A stretch of 64,000 bases of DNA from CALNYZ01 sp942490945 (GTDB lineage Bacteria; Pseudomonadota; Gammaproteobacteria; UBA6429; Thiohalophilaceae): the NCBI GenBank assembly GCA_942490945.1, contig CALNYZ010000017.1, positions 124,001 to 188,000 of the forward strand, written 5' to 3'. Each line of letters starts with the position of its first letter. The stretch's first letter is position 1. Below the pieces are notes generated by a model. It was not told the origin of the DNA, did no database searches, and was given only the letters and a program-made list of their open reading frames with translations. Positions 26,331 through 34,472 of the stretch are shown here, piece after piece. The position numbers and the translations under genes are program-made.

Positions 26331-26417
26331 CCCCCGCCCTGAACCAACTTTTCGATACAGCTCACAAAGCCTGCAGCAACTTCACTTATCCCGGTAAAGT
26401 TACGATATAATGCCCGT

Positions 26418-27182
26418 ATGGATGAAACCGTCATTTATGAACAACCTGTAACCGAGCGAATTCGCGCGTTCATGCGTCTGGAGCATTTATTCAGTCAGGC
26501 AGCCTATACGCTAAGAGGCTATTCAGTCTGGGACAGTCGTGCCACCATCACCTCGCTACTGAATATTCTGGAAATTTTGTCCCGTGGTGAATTAAAGTCC
26601 GAACTGATAAAAGAGCTGGAATATCTCGAGAAAACACTCACTGCTTTGATGGGCCGGCCCGGAGTTGATGAGACTCAACTCAATGATATACTCACGCAGG
26701 TAGGCGTCAGCTTGCAAAATTTGCATCAGCACGAAGGTATTTTGGGCCAGAATTTACGTGACAATGAGTTGCTGGCAGCGATACGCCAACGTGCCAGTAT
26801 TATTGGCGGTGACTGTCGCTTTGACCTGCCTCTGTATCATTTCTGGTTAAAACAATCCGCCGAACGGCGCATTGCAACACTGGAAGGCTGGTTTAATGAG
26901 CTGCAAATCGTTAACCTGCCCGTTACACTGATTCTCAATATGCTGCGTGAAAGTACTGCACCGGTTCCCTCTGTGGCAGAAAGCGGTTTTTATCAGCAAA
27001 GTCTGGATAATCAACAGGTAAAATTGATTCGTGTAACGGTGACCAGTAATATTCCTTATTACGCCGAGATAAGTGGCGGCAAGCATCGCTTTACAATCCG
27101 TTTTCTGGAGCCACGCGAGACAGGACGGCCCATGCAAACACAGGACGATGTGCAATTTGAATTGGGTTGTTGTTATCTATGA
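26418..27182 (+). CDS. zapD: Cell division protein ZapD
   Basis: 254 residues. Typical segments of the ZapD (DUF1342) family are YEQPVTERIRAFMRLEHLF near the N-terminus, LNILEILSRGELKSELIKELE, GGDCRFDLPLYHFWL and a C-terminal beta-rich FTIRFLEP. ZapD cross-links FtsZ filaments through the FtsZ C-terminal peptide, which is conserved in the FtsZ encoded at 37320. Its stop overlaps the yacG start as ATGA. Confidence 0.93.
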   Translation: MDETVIYEQPVTERIRAFMRLEHLFSQAAYTLRGYSVWDSRATITSLLNILEILSRGELKSELIKELEYLEKTLTALMGRPGVDETQLNDILTQVGVSLQNLHQHEGILGQNLRDNELLAAIRQRASIIGGDCRFDLPLYHFWLKQSAERRIATLEGWFNELQIVNLPVTLILNMLRESTAPVPSVAESGFYQQSLDNQQVKLIRVTVTSNIPYYAEISGGKHRFTIRFLEPRETGRPMQTQDDVQFELGCCYL

Positions 27183-27382
27183 ACAAAGAAGTGAAATGCC
27201 CAACTTGTGGCAAAAAAATTGTCTGGCACGAAAAAGAACAATGGCGTCCGTTTTGTTCGGAGCGTTGCAAACTGATCGACCTGGGCGAATGGGCCGCTGA
27301 ATCTCATCGTATTCCCGGTGAACCGGTCCATATCAATGAAGAAAATATCGATTCAATTGATGACAAATCCCGTCTTAACTAA
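27179..27382 (+). CDS. yacG: DNA gyrase inhibitor / zinc protein YacG
   Basis: 67 residues from the ATG at 27179, which overlaps the zapD stop; an upstream in-frame ATG lies inside zapD. The zinc motif is CPTCGK and FCSERCKLIDLGEWA, a C4 site, followed by the conserved tail WAAESHRIPGEPV. In E. coli YacG binds GyrB and blocks DNA binding by gyrase. Confidence 0.93.
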   Translation: MNKEVKCPTCGKKIVWHEKEQWRPFCSERCKLIDLGEWAAESHRIPGEPVHINEENIDSIDDKSRLN

Positions 27383-27424
27383 AGAATATCCCCGATATTG
27401 AACCACTCTTGATTCACATTCGCG

Positions 27425-27442
27425 TGTAAGACATATCCTACG
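27425..27442 (+). promoter_or_regulatory. GacA-box-like palindrome B
   Basis: TGTAAGACATATCCTACG has an exact TGTAAG left half of the known GacA-box consensus TGTAAG-N6-CTTACA, including the central AT often seen, with two changes in the right half. It lies 42 bp before the -10 element TATATT (27485-27490) and 61 bp before the first GGA of small-RNA candidate B; the equivalent distances at copy A are 44 and 62. Confidence 0.65.
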
Positions 27443-27497
27443 CAATCTCACATGATATCCCTACAGCTAATTATCTGTAATTTATATATTGTACTTA

Positions 27498-27599
27498 CAA
27501 CATGGAAGTGGGGGGATGACATGGACGTCAACTTAAATTACACATGAGAAAAGCAGGTCGCTTGAGGTCACATGTATCCCGGGCGACCTGACCTTTTTT
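27498..27599 (+). ncRNA. Candidate CsrA/RsmA-binding small RNA B
   Basis: About 100 nt between yacG and the convergent hypothetical gene, with no plausible ORF. The start is estimated from the -10 element at 27485-27490. GGA motifs start at 27504, 27514 and 27523, the same 10 and 9 nt spacing as copy A. The third lies in the hexaloop AUGGAC closed by UGAC/GUCA (27517-27530), the textbook CsrA/RsmA hairpin. About 29 bases around the three motifs match copy A with roughly four differences. A strong GC stem and six T end the transcript. RsmY/RsmZ-type RNAs have this size, but usually more GGA motifs. Confidence 0.65.
27554..27599 (+). terminator. Terminator of small RNA B
   Basis: CAGGTCGC (27554-27561) pairs with GCGACCTG (27583-27590), followed shortly by six T (27594-27599). 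An overlapping alternative stem, AGGTCA (27565-27570) with TGACCT (27589-27594), places the T-run immediately after the stem. The two cannot form together. Confidence 0.75.
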
Positions 27600-27608
27600 A
27601 TCACGAGT

Positions 27609-28088
27609 TCAGCGTGCATTCACCACAACAGATTGTGATAAAAAGTATTGTTTGTTCTTGTCTGTATTTATCGTGACATCCATTATCCAGTCCGTTCTTC
27701 TTTGTGTGCACAAAGGTAATATCACTTCAGTTTGCCAGACATTCCCGACACTTCGCGTGAAGTGAAATGAATTTATGCCCATATTCATGCCTTGCATGGT
27801 GAAATTTACATTCATAGTTTCAATATTTATCGCGCCGGATGGTTTAACAATCAACTGAAACGGTTCCAAGACTCGAACTGGATTTTTTGCCTGCAACGCA
27901 ACAACGAAACCGGAGGCGGTAAACTCACAGCCAGTAACCAATACACAGTCTGGTTCTGCTGTCAGTGCGATTTTTTCTGCTGCAGGCAAGTGTTGATCCT
28001 GGTATTTCTGCAAATAGACTTTCACACCGACAATAAAGACCAGACACACAATGGTTGTAATCAGTAACTGTTTTAACGCTGGCTGCAT
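27609..28088 (-). CDS. Hypothetical single-span membrane protein
   Basis: 159 residues from the ATG at 28088, preferred because GGAAAG lies just upstream; an ATG at 28115 would overlap the preceding gene. One membrane helix (about residues 7-25) is followed by a periplasmic domain with two cysteines close together (PDCVLVTGCEF) and one more near the end (LPLCTQRR). The middle (NFTMQGMNMGINSFHFTRSVGNVWQTEVILPLC) resembles a copper-associated or FixH-like beta-sandwich with several methionines, but I cannot assign a family. It is the last gene after mutT and argJ. Confidence 0.6.
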   Translation of the reverse strand: MQPALKQLLITTIVCLVFIVGVKVYLQKYQDQHLPAAEKIALTAEPDCVLVTGCEFTASGFVVALQAKNPVRVLEPFQLIVKPSGAINIETMNVNFTMQGMNMGINSFHFTRSVGNVWQTEVILPLCTQRRTDWIMDVTINTDKNKQYFLSQSVVVNAR

Positions 28089-28099
28089 AAGCTTTCCAT

Positions 28100-29059
28100 C
28101 TAGCAACTGGTCCAAAAACGGCTAATCCCGGCGACACCGTAAGCACCGTTTTCATTTGCAGCAGGCAATAATTCGGGCGACATTCCACCCAGAGCGTAGA
28201 TAACCGTTGAGGAGTGACTCGCTAACTTGCTTAAGCCATTCCAGCCTAACGGTATTACGCCAGGATGCGAAGTTGTTTCCAGCACCGGTGCTACCACGAC
28301 AAAATCCATATCGAGTGAAATCGCATGTTGTAATTCATCGAGATTATGTACCGAAGCAGCGACCAGTTTGTCCCGCGACAATGGTCGAGTCTGACAATTC
28401 ATCAGTGCCTGACTGTTAAGATGCACGCCGTCGGCATGTGTTTCCGTAACATTATCAATCGATGAATTTAACAGAACTTTTGCCTCATGTTGATGACACA
28501 ACGAAACAAAGGCAGTAGCGAGCTTGCGGTATTCTGCAGCTGCAACCGATTTCGCTCTTAGCTGGAAAAGGCGCTGGCCATGCTGCAAACAATTGCGTAA
28601 CTGGCGAGTGTAAGCATTTTGATCAGAAAAGTTACCGGTAATGACATATTGCTGTGGTAAATTTAATGCACGGATGATGGCGCTGTTTGCTGCCGGGAAA
28701 TCAGCATAATCAAGATCATTGATATGCGTCCACTTGATATCTTGCCCCTCCTTGCCTTTCGCAGTACCTGTAAAGTTCTGTACGCGCCACACATCAAGCA
28801 ATACATGCCGGTCTGGATAAGAAAAGTTAATTTTTAATAGTGGGCAGGCATGCAATACATCTATGTCGATCTCTTCCTGTAATTCACGTTTCAGTGCGTC
28901 AAGGGGTGATTCACCTGGCTCAACTTTACCCCCCGGAAATTCCCACAATCCACCCTGATGTTGCCCGACATGGCGTCTCGCGATACAGACCTGATTATCT
29001 TTTATGATAACACCCACCACAACGTGAAGCGGTTCTGCGTTAGGAGTAACTGCGGACAT
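28100..29059 (-). CDS. mutT: MutT-type Nudix hydrolase fused to a ThiE-like domain
   Basis: 319 residues. The N-terminal Nudix domain (about 1-130) has GGKVEPGESPLDALKRELQEE, the motif that binds magnesium and cleaves 8-oxo-dGTP. The C-terminal part (about 140-315) resembles thiamine-phosphate synthase: FQLRAKS, VLLNSS, ADGVHLNSQAL, VAASVHNLDEL, and a final YALGGMS and GVAGIS. Such fusions are common in gammaproteobacteria, and the ThiE-like part is not shown to make thiamine. It lies 6 bases downstream of argJ. Confidence 0.9.
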   Translation of the reverse strand: MSAVTPNAEPLHVVVGVIIKDNQVCIARRHVGQHQGGLWEFPGGKVEPGESPLDALKRELQEEIDIDVLHACPLLKINFSYPDRHVLLDVWRVQNFTGTAKGKEGQDIKWTHINDLDYADFPAANSAIIRALNLPQQYVITGNFSDQNAYTRQLRNCLQHGQRLFQLRAKSVAAAEYRKLATAFVSLCHQHEAKVLLNSSIDNVTETHADGVHLNSQALMNCQTRPLSRDKLVAASVHNLDELQHAISLDMDFVVVAPVLETTSHPGVIPLGWNGLSKLASHSSTVIYALGGMSPELLPAANENGAYGVAGISRFWTSC

Positions 29060-29065
29060 GTTGTA

Positions 29066-30277
29066 TCAGCTGCGATATTCCGCATTTATTTTGACGTAGT
29101 CATAAGAAAAATCACACGTCCATACCGTTGCACTGCTGTTGCCACGGTGTAATTCTACCCGGATGGTGATTTCGTTTTGTGACATCACTTGTTGGCCTTG
29201 TGCTTCGGTGTAGTTGGCATCACGCCCGCCGTCGGAAACAATACACACCTCATCGAGATATACTTGCAAACGGTTAATCTCAAGATCTGTAACACCCGAT
29301 CGTCCAATGGCAGCCAATATTCTTCCCCAGTTTGGATCGCTGGCAAAAAATGCTGTTTTTACCAAAGGCGAATGCGCAATGGTAAAGGCAACCTGTTCAC
29401 ACTCACTGATATTCGCACCACTGTTCACTTCAATATTGATCAATTTGGTGGCGCCTTCACCATCAATAATCAAGGCTTTGGCAAGGGTTTCACATAGCTC
29501 ATCCAAGGCAGATTGAAATTGCGGGCGATTAACATCTGTCACGACGAGGTCAGCCGCCGCGGTGGCAACCAGTACACAGGCATCATTTGTTGATGTGTCA
29601 CCGTCGATAGTAATGCGGTTAAAAGACTTTGCGACCGCTGATTGCAGGCAGTCCTGTAAAAGATCTTTATTGATATTTGCATCTGTCGCGAGATAAGCCA
29701 GCATGGTTGCCATGTTCGGGTGAATCATACCGGCGCCCTTGGCAATACCGGTAAGCGTAATCTTCTCCCCATCAATCATGGTTGTTACACTAACAAGTTT
29801 GGGAACGGTATCAGTCGTCATGATGGCTTTTGCGGCTTGTTGCCAGTTATCTTCTGCAAGTTGTGTGATGACTTTCGGTAACGCCGCAGCAAATTTTTCA
29901 ACCGGTAAGTCCATGCCAATGACACCCGTCGAAAAAGGTAACACTTCATCAGCAGTACAATTACCCAGCTTCGCCACCAGCTCGCAACATTGCTGCGCGG
30001 TTTGCATGCCCTTTTCACCCGTGCCAGCATTGGCATTACCGGCATTGATTAATAAATAACGTGGCTGGATAGTTTTGATGTGTTGTTTGGCAATTGTCAC
30101 AGGTGCAGCACAAAAAGCATTCTGCGTGAAAACCGCCGCAGTCGTTGCCTGCTCAGACAATTGCACTAGCAGCAGATCGTCCCGATCCTTGTAACGTATA
30201 TTTGCCGCAATGGTGGCCAGCGCAAAACCGGCTACCGGTAATGCCGAATCAAAATCGGTAATAAGTGTATTTGTCAT
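29066..30277 (-). CDS. argJ: Glutamate N-acetyltransferase / amino-acid acetyltransferase ArgJ
   Basis: 403 residues. The self-cleavage region is KGAGMIHPNMATML, where the Thr of the ATML segment becomes the N-terminal nucleophile of the beta chain. Other marks are NAGNANAGTGEKG, FSTGVIGMDLP, DGDTSTNDACVL and FASDPNWGRILAA. The enzyme recycles acetyl groups in arginine synthesis by moving them from N-acetylornithine to glutamate. It sits between secA (upstream) and mutT. Confidence 0.95.
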   Translation of the reverse strand: MTNTLITDFDSALPVAGFALATIAANIRYKDRDDLLLVQLSEQATTAAVFTQNAFCAAPVTIAKQHIKTIQPRYLLINAGNANAGTGEKGMQTAQQCCELVAKLGNCTADEVLPFSTGVIGMDLPVEKFAAALPKVITQLAEDNWQQAAKAIMTTDTVPKLVSVTTMIDGEKITLTGIAKGAGMIHPNMATMLAYLATDANINKDLLQDCLQSAVAKSFNRITIDGDTSTNDACVLVATAAADLVVTDVNRPQFQSALDELCETLAKALIIDGEGATKLINIEVNSGANISECEQVAFTIAHSPLVKTAFFASDPNWGRILAAIGRSGVTDLEINRLQVYLDEVCIVSDGGRDANYTEAQGQQVMSQNEITIRVELHRGNSSATVWTCDFSYDYVKINAEYRS

Positions 30278-30363
30278 GCGAGATTTCGTTTGCAGCCAAT
30301 TAATACTGAATAAAATTTATATTTAATTAAACATCAATACAAAAATGTAATTGATGTCTGTTG

Positions 30364-33090
30364 TTATGCAAGTTTACCGTGGCACTGTTTATACTTCTTG
30401 CCCGAGCCACAGGGACAAGGTTCATTGCGTCCAACTTTTCGTCCTTCGCGTACGAACGGTGTGTGTTCTCCCTGATCCTGAGATTCGTCTTCGTCGCTAC
30501 CGTCTCCACCCATAGCACTGACTGCTTCATGCTGGTATTCAATGCCGGTTTCTGCTGCACGACGACGTTGCGCTTCCAACGCTTCCACATCGGCCTCGCT
30601 TTGAATTTGTACCCGACCCAGCAATGTAATGGCATCATGTTTAATACGCTCAAGCAATTCGGTAAATAGCTGGAAAGCCTCACGCTTGTATTCCTGTTTG
30701 GGATTTTTCTGGGCGTGTGCACGCAAGCCAATGCCGCGACGCAATTGATCCATCAAGGCGAGATGATCGCGCCACTGATTATCAAGCACCTGTAGCAACA
30801 CCGCTTTTTCAACGTGACGTATAACTTCGCTACCAACGTCCTGTTCCTTGCGCGCATAGGCTGCTTCAATCTCGGCGAGGATTTTTTCACGCAGTGATTC
30901 TTCTTCAAGCGTCTCATCCTGTTTTAGCCAGCCCTCGATATCAAGCTGCAGATTAAAATCACCTTCAATTGCATTTTCCAGCCCGGAGACATCCCACTGT
31001 TCTTCCACACTTTGTGGTGCAATATAATCACTAATGAGCGAATTCACGACATCTACGCGCAAATCTTTAATAAGTTCAGACAGATCTTCTGATGCCATGA
31101 TGTCATCACGTTGCGAATAAATAACCTTGCGTTGATCATTGGCGACGTCATCATATTCAAGCAGACTTTTACGCATATCAAAGTTAAATCCTTCCACCTT
31201 GCGTTGCGCATTTTCGATTGCCTTGCTCACCCAGGGATGCTCTATGGCTTCATCTTCTTTCATGCCCAGCTTCTGCATGAGACCGGAAACACGTTCGGAT
31301 GCAAATATGCGCATCAAACTGTCTTCCAGCGACAGGTAAAAGCGTGAAGAACCTGCATCACCCTGTCGACCGGCGCGTCCACGCAGCTGGTTATCCACAC
31401 GACGTGATTCGTGCCGTTCGGTACCAATAATACGCAAGCCACCAGACTTTAATACCTGATCATGTCTTATTTGCCAGTCTGCTTTAATTTTTTCAATCTG
31501 CTCGGGTTTGGCATCCTTAAGTGCTGCCAACTCTGCTGCCAGGCTTCCGCCCAGCACAATGTCTGTACCGCGTCCTGCCATGTTGGTCGCAATTGTGACC
31601 ATGCCAGGTCGTCCGGCCTGCGCCACAATGTCTGCCTCACGGGCATGTTGTTTTGCGTTCAGAACTTCGTGTTTGACATTTTGTTGCTTGAGTAAGCCGG
31701 ACAAATATTCAGAAACTTCAATAGACGTGGTACCCACAAGCACGGGTTGTCCTTTCTGTTGGCAGTCACGAATGTCTTCGGCGATGGCATTGAATTTTTC
31801 TTTTTGTGAAAGAAAAATCTGATCGACCTGATCATCGCGAACCATATTTCTGTGCGTCGGGATAACCACGACTTCCAGACCATAGATAGTTTGAAATTCG
31901 TATGCTTCGGTATCGGCAGTACCGGTCATGCCTGACAATTTGTCGTACATGCGGAAATAATTCTGAAACGTAATCGACGCGACTGTCTGGTTCTCATTTT
32001 GAATGGAAACGCCTTCTTTGGCTTCAATTGCCTGGTGTAATCCATCCGACCAGCGTCGACCAGGCATGGTGCGACCGGTGAATTCGTCGACGATGACAAC
32101 TTCATCATTTTGTACAATGTAATCAACATTATTCTGAAACAGAACATGCGCGCGTATCGCGGCATTAATGTGGTGCATTAAACCGATATTGGTCACATCG
32201 TAAAGACTCTCACCTTCACCAAGCAAGCCGGCTTCTGTCAGCATGTCTTCTACATGCTGATGCCCTTCCTCTGTCAGATAAACCTGTTTGTGTTTCTCTT
32301 CAACGGTATAGTCACCCGGACCATCTTCTTCACCAATTTTTTCGGCTCGTTTAAGTCGCGGTACCATGCTGTTCATTTTCTGGTACAAATCAGATGAGTC
32401 GTCGGCCGGTCCGGAAATAATCAGCGGGGTACGTGCCTCGTCGATCAGAATTGAGTCGACTTCATCGATAATGGCAAAGGCATGACCGCGCTGAAACTTG
32501 TCGCCCATTTCAAACGCCATGTTATCGCGTAGATAATCAAAACCGTATTCGTTGTTGGTTCCATATGTAATATCAGCTGCATAAGCTTCGCGTTTTTCAT
32601 CTGCATCCTGTTCGGAAACAACGACGCCCACCGTCAGGCCCAGGAAGCCATAAATTTGTCCCATCCATTCCGCATCACGACGCGCGAGGTAATCATTTAC
32701 CGTAATGACATGTACACCTTTTCCGGTGAGCGCATTCAGATAGGCTGGCAAGGTAGCAACCAGCGTTTTACCTTCACCGGTGCGCATTTCTGCAATCTTG
32801 CCATCATTCAATACCATGCCACCGATCATTTGCACATCAAAATGCCGCATATTGAGTACACGTTTACCGGTCTCACGTACAGTGGCAAAGGCTTCAGGTA
32901 ATATCGCCTTGAGTGTCTCGCCCTGTTCCAGGCGCGCCTTTAATTTTTCGGTTTGCGCCTTTAATTCATCATCAGACAATGCACTAATCTGTTCTTCCAG
33001 GGCATTAATCTCGGTAACGACCTTGCCGTATTGTTTGACGATTCGATCATTACGGCTACCAAATATCTTCTTTGTGACCTTACCAAACAT
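30364..33090 (-). CDS. secA: Preprotein translocase ATPase SecA
   Basis: 908 residues, full length. The DEAD motor has Walker A MRTGEGKT, Walker B IIDEVDSILIDEARTPLIISGP and ATNMAGRGTDI in the second nucleotide-binding fold. The preprotein-binding domain, helical scaffold and C-terminal linker follow. The last residues form a SEC-C zinc motif CPCGSGKKYKQCHG, which binds SecB and lipids. It powers Sec export, needed for the secretin, lipoproteins and type II substrates encoded nearby. Confidence 0.97.
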   Translation of the reverse strand: MFGKVTKKIFGSRNDRIVKQYGKVVTEINALEEQISALSDDELKAQTEKLKARLEQGETLKAILPEAFATVRETGKRVLNMRHFDVQMIGGMVLNDGKIAEMRTGEGKTLVATLPAYLNALTGKGVHVITVNDYLARRDAEWMGQIYGFLGLTVGVVVSEQDADEKREAYAADITYGTNNEYGFDYLRDNMAFEMGDKFQRGHAFAIIDEVDSILIDEARTPLIISGPADDSSDLYQKMNSMVPRLKRAEKIGEEDGPGDYTVEEKHKQVYLTEEGHQHVEDMLTEAGLLGEGESLYDVTNIGLMHHINAAIRAHVLFQNNVDYIVQNDEVVIVDEFTGRTMPGRRWSDGLHQAIEAKEGVSIQNENQTVASITFQNYFRMYDKLSGMTGTADTEAYEFQTIYGLEVVVIPTHRNMVRDDQVDQIFLSQKEKFNAIAEDIRDCQQKGQPVLVGTTSIEVSEYLSGLLKQQNVKHEVLNAKQHAREADIVAQAGRPGMVTIATNMAGRGTDIVLGGSLAAELAALKDAKPEQIEKIKADWQIRHDQVLKSGGLRIIGTERHESRRVDNQLRGRAGRQGDAGSSRFYLSLEDSLMRIFASERVSGLMQKLGMKEDEAIEHPWVSKAIENAQRKVEGFNFDMRKSLLEYDDVANDQRKVIYSQRDDIMASEDLSELIKDLRVDVVNSLISDYIAPQSVEEQWDVSGLENAIEGDFNLQLDIEGWLKQDETLEEESLREKILAEIEAAYARKEQDVGSEVIRHVEKAVLLQVLDNQWRDHLALMDQLRRGIGLRAHAQKNPKQEYKREAFQLFTELLERIKHDAITLLGRVQIQSEADVEALEAQRRRAAETGIEYQHEAVSAMGGDGSDEDESQDQGEHTPFVREGRKVGRNEPCPCGSGKKYKQCHGKLA

Positions 33091-33219
33091 GCATTGTCCT
33101 TCAGTATCTTGACGTGAAAATTCGATTAAAATGTAAGTGCTTGCTAACTTTTTATATTAATATTAGCGGCGTATTCTACCCGTATCGCACTGTTTTGTCC
33201 GCTGTACGGCGGTGGTGAG

Positions 33220-34431
33220 TCAGTTTGTAAGGCGTTCTGAAACCGGAGTAACTACAGCAGGAAGCGAGTTTTGTGCTCCCGTTTGCGGCGTGAGTATACT
33301 GATATCACCGGTTTCTGTAATCACTATGGGGGTTGTCGGGAAATCTTCAAGCGTTAAGCGGCGCATTAATTTTGCCGCACGGTGAGACTCATCTACTTGA
33401 GGGCCCTGTGGACGGACCTGGCTCGCGGAAATGATTTTGCCGGCGCGAAATATACCCTCGCCGTCCAGCTCCACGTGTAATATCGGCGCGAGACCATTTG
33501 CACCGCGTACATTGATACCCAGCGCGGTACAGAAATTTCCCAGGCTGTAAGCCACCAGGCGACCCTGATAAAGCTCCAGAGCACGTGGTACATGTGGTCC
33601 ATGGCCCAATACCAGATCGGCACCGGCATCTATCACTGCATGCGAAAATGCCACCACATCGCCTCTGTCTTCGCCATAGAACATTTCGGTGGTAAACGGC
33701 ACATGCGTTTTATCTTCGCCTTCTGCTCCGCCGTGCATGGACACGATGACGATGTCATGACTGGCGGCATATTGCGTGACAACATTGCTGGCATAGTCCA
33801 GATCGAGCATATCGTGTGCCCCTCTGAAGGGAGCAAAAGCTATCAATGCTACCTTGCGGCCTTTGACCTGCCAGCTGGCAATGGTCGGCATGACGCCTGA
33901 GTGCAAAATCCCTGCCATATCAAGATGTTGCATGGTGGCCAAGCGGCCCTCGTCGCCAAAATCACGGGCATGATTATTCGCCAAACTGAGCACATCAAAA
34001 CCGGCGTCGAGTAAATATTGGGTATAGCGCGGTGGTGACCTGAAGACGTAACAGGAAGCAGGATTACGACATGTTTTCGCGGCCTCTCCACCTGTCAGAA
34101 GCGTTCCTTCAAGATTTCCAAAGGTGATATCAGCTTCGCGTAAAACCCCTGTAACGCCCTTTAACAGGTCTTTACCGTCATTGATGGCAAGCCTGTCATC
34201 CGGAAAATCAGTACCCAGCATAATATCGCCGACAGCTTTGATTGTGATGATGACGGGTGGCTTTTTATCCACCTGACGCGGTTGGTGCAGTTCAGTATTT
34301 TGCGTGGTATCTGATTGTTCAGCAGGTTTAGAAGCGGTAGAGCTACAGGCGGACAAGACAACTGCCAACAGGACTATTAACCAGTTCATGAGAATTGTGG
34401 AATGTGGAATGTAACGCCTGTACGTGACCAT
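33220..34431 (-). CDS. CapA-family (PGA_cap) putative lipoprotein
   Basis: 403 residues. The N-terminus has basic residues (YRRY), then a hydrophobic core ending in the lipobox LSAC, so a lipoprotein is likely. If translation starts at the inner ATG (34389), the signal would lack basic residues. The body has the metallophosphoesterase-like motifs of CapA/PgsA proteins: KAVGDIMLG, FGNLEGTL, LANNHARDFGDEG, SMHGGAEG and LVLGHGPHVP. Members take part in poly-gamma-glutamate capsules or have unknown roles; no other capsule genes are nearby. It lies between secA and the M23 peptidase. Confidence 0.8.
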   Translation of the reverse strand: MVTYRRYIPHSTILMNWLIVLLAVVLSACSSTASKPAEQSDTTQNTELHQPRQVDKKPPVIITIKAVGDIMLGTDFPDDRLAINDGKDLLKGVTGVLREADITFGNLEGTLLTGGEAAKTCRNPASCYVFRSPPRYTQYLLDAGFDVLSLANNHARDFGDEGRLATMQHLDMAGILHSGVMPTIASWQVKGRKVALIAFAPFRGAHDMLDLDYASNVVTQYAASHDIVIVSMHGGAEGEDKTHVPFTTEMFYGEDRGDVVAFSHAVIDAGADLVLGHGPHVPRALELYQGRLVAYSLGNFCTALGINVRGANGLAPILHVELDGEGIFRAGKIISASQVRPQGPQVDESHRAAKLMRRLTLEDFPTTPIVITETGDISILTPQTGAQNSLPAVVTPVSERLTN

Positions 34432-34472
34432 ACACTGATGATAATGAAAAGCGGTTTGAATTATGGCGTTGT

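Noticed and set aside
24936..27442. Matching elements at 24.9 and 27.4 kb as ends of a transposon
   Set aside because: They are direct rather than inverted copies, contain no target duplication or transposase, and bracket ordinary housekeeping genes.
28100..29059. Thiamine biosynthesis locus with a TPP riboswitch
   Set aside because: The ThiE-like part is the usual MutT fusion domain and no THI-element sequence lies upstream.
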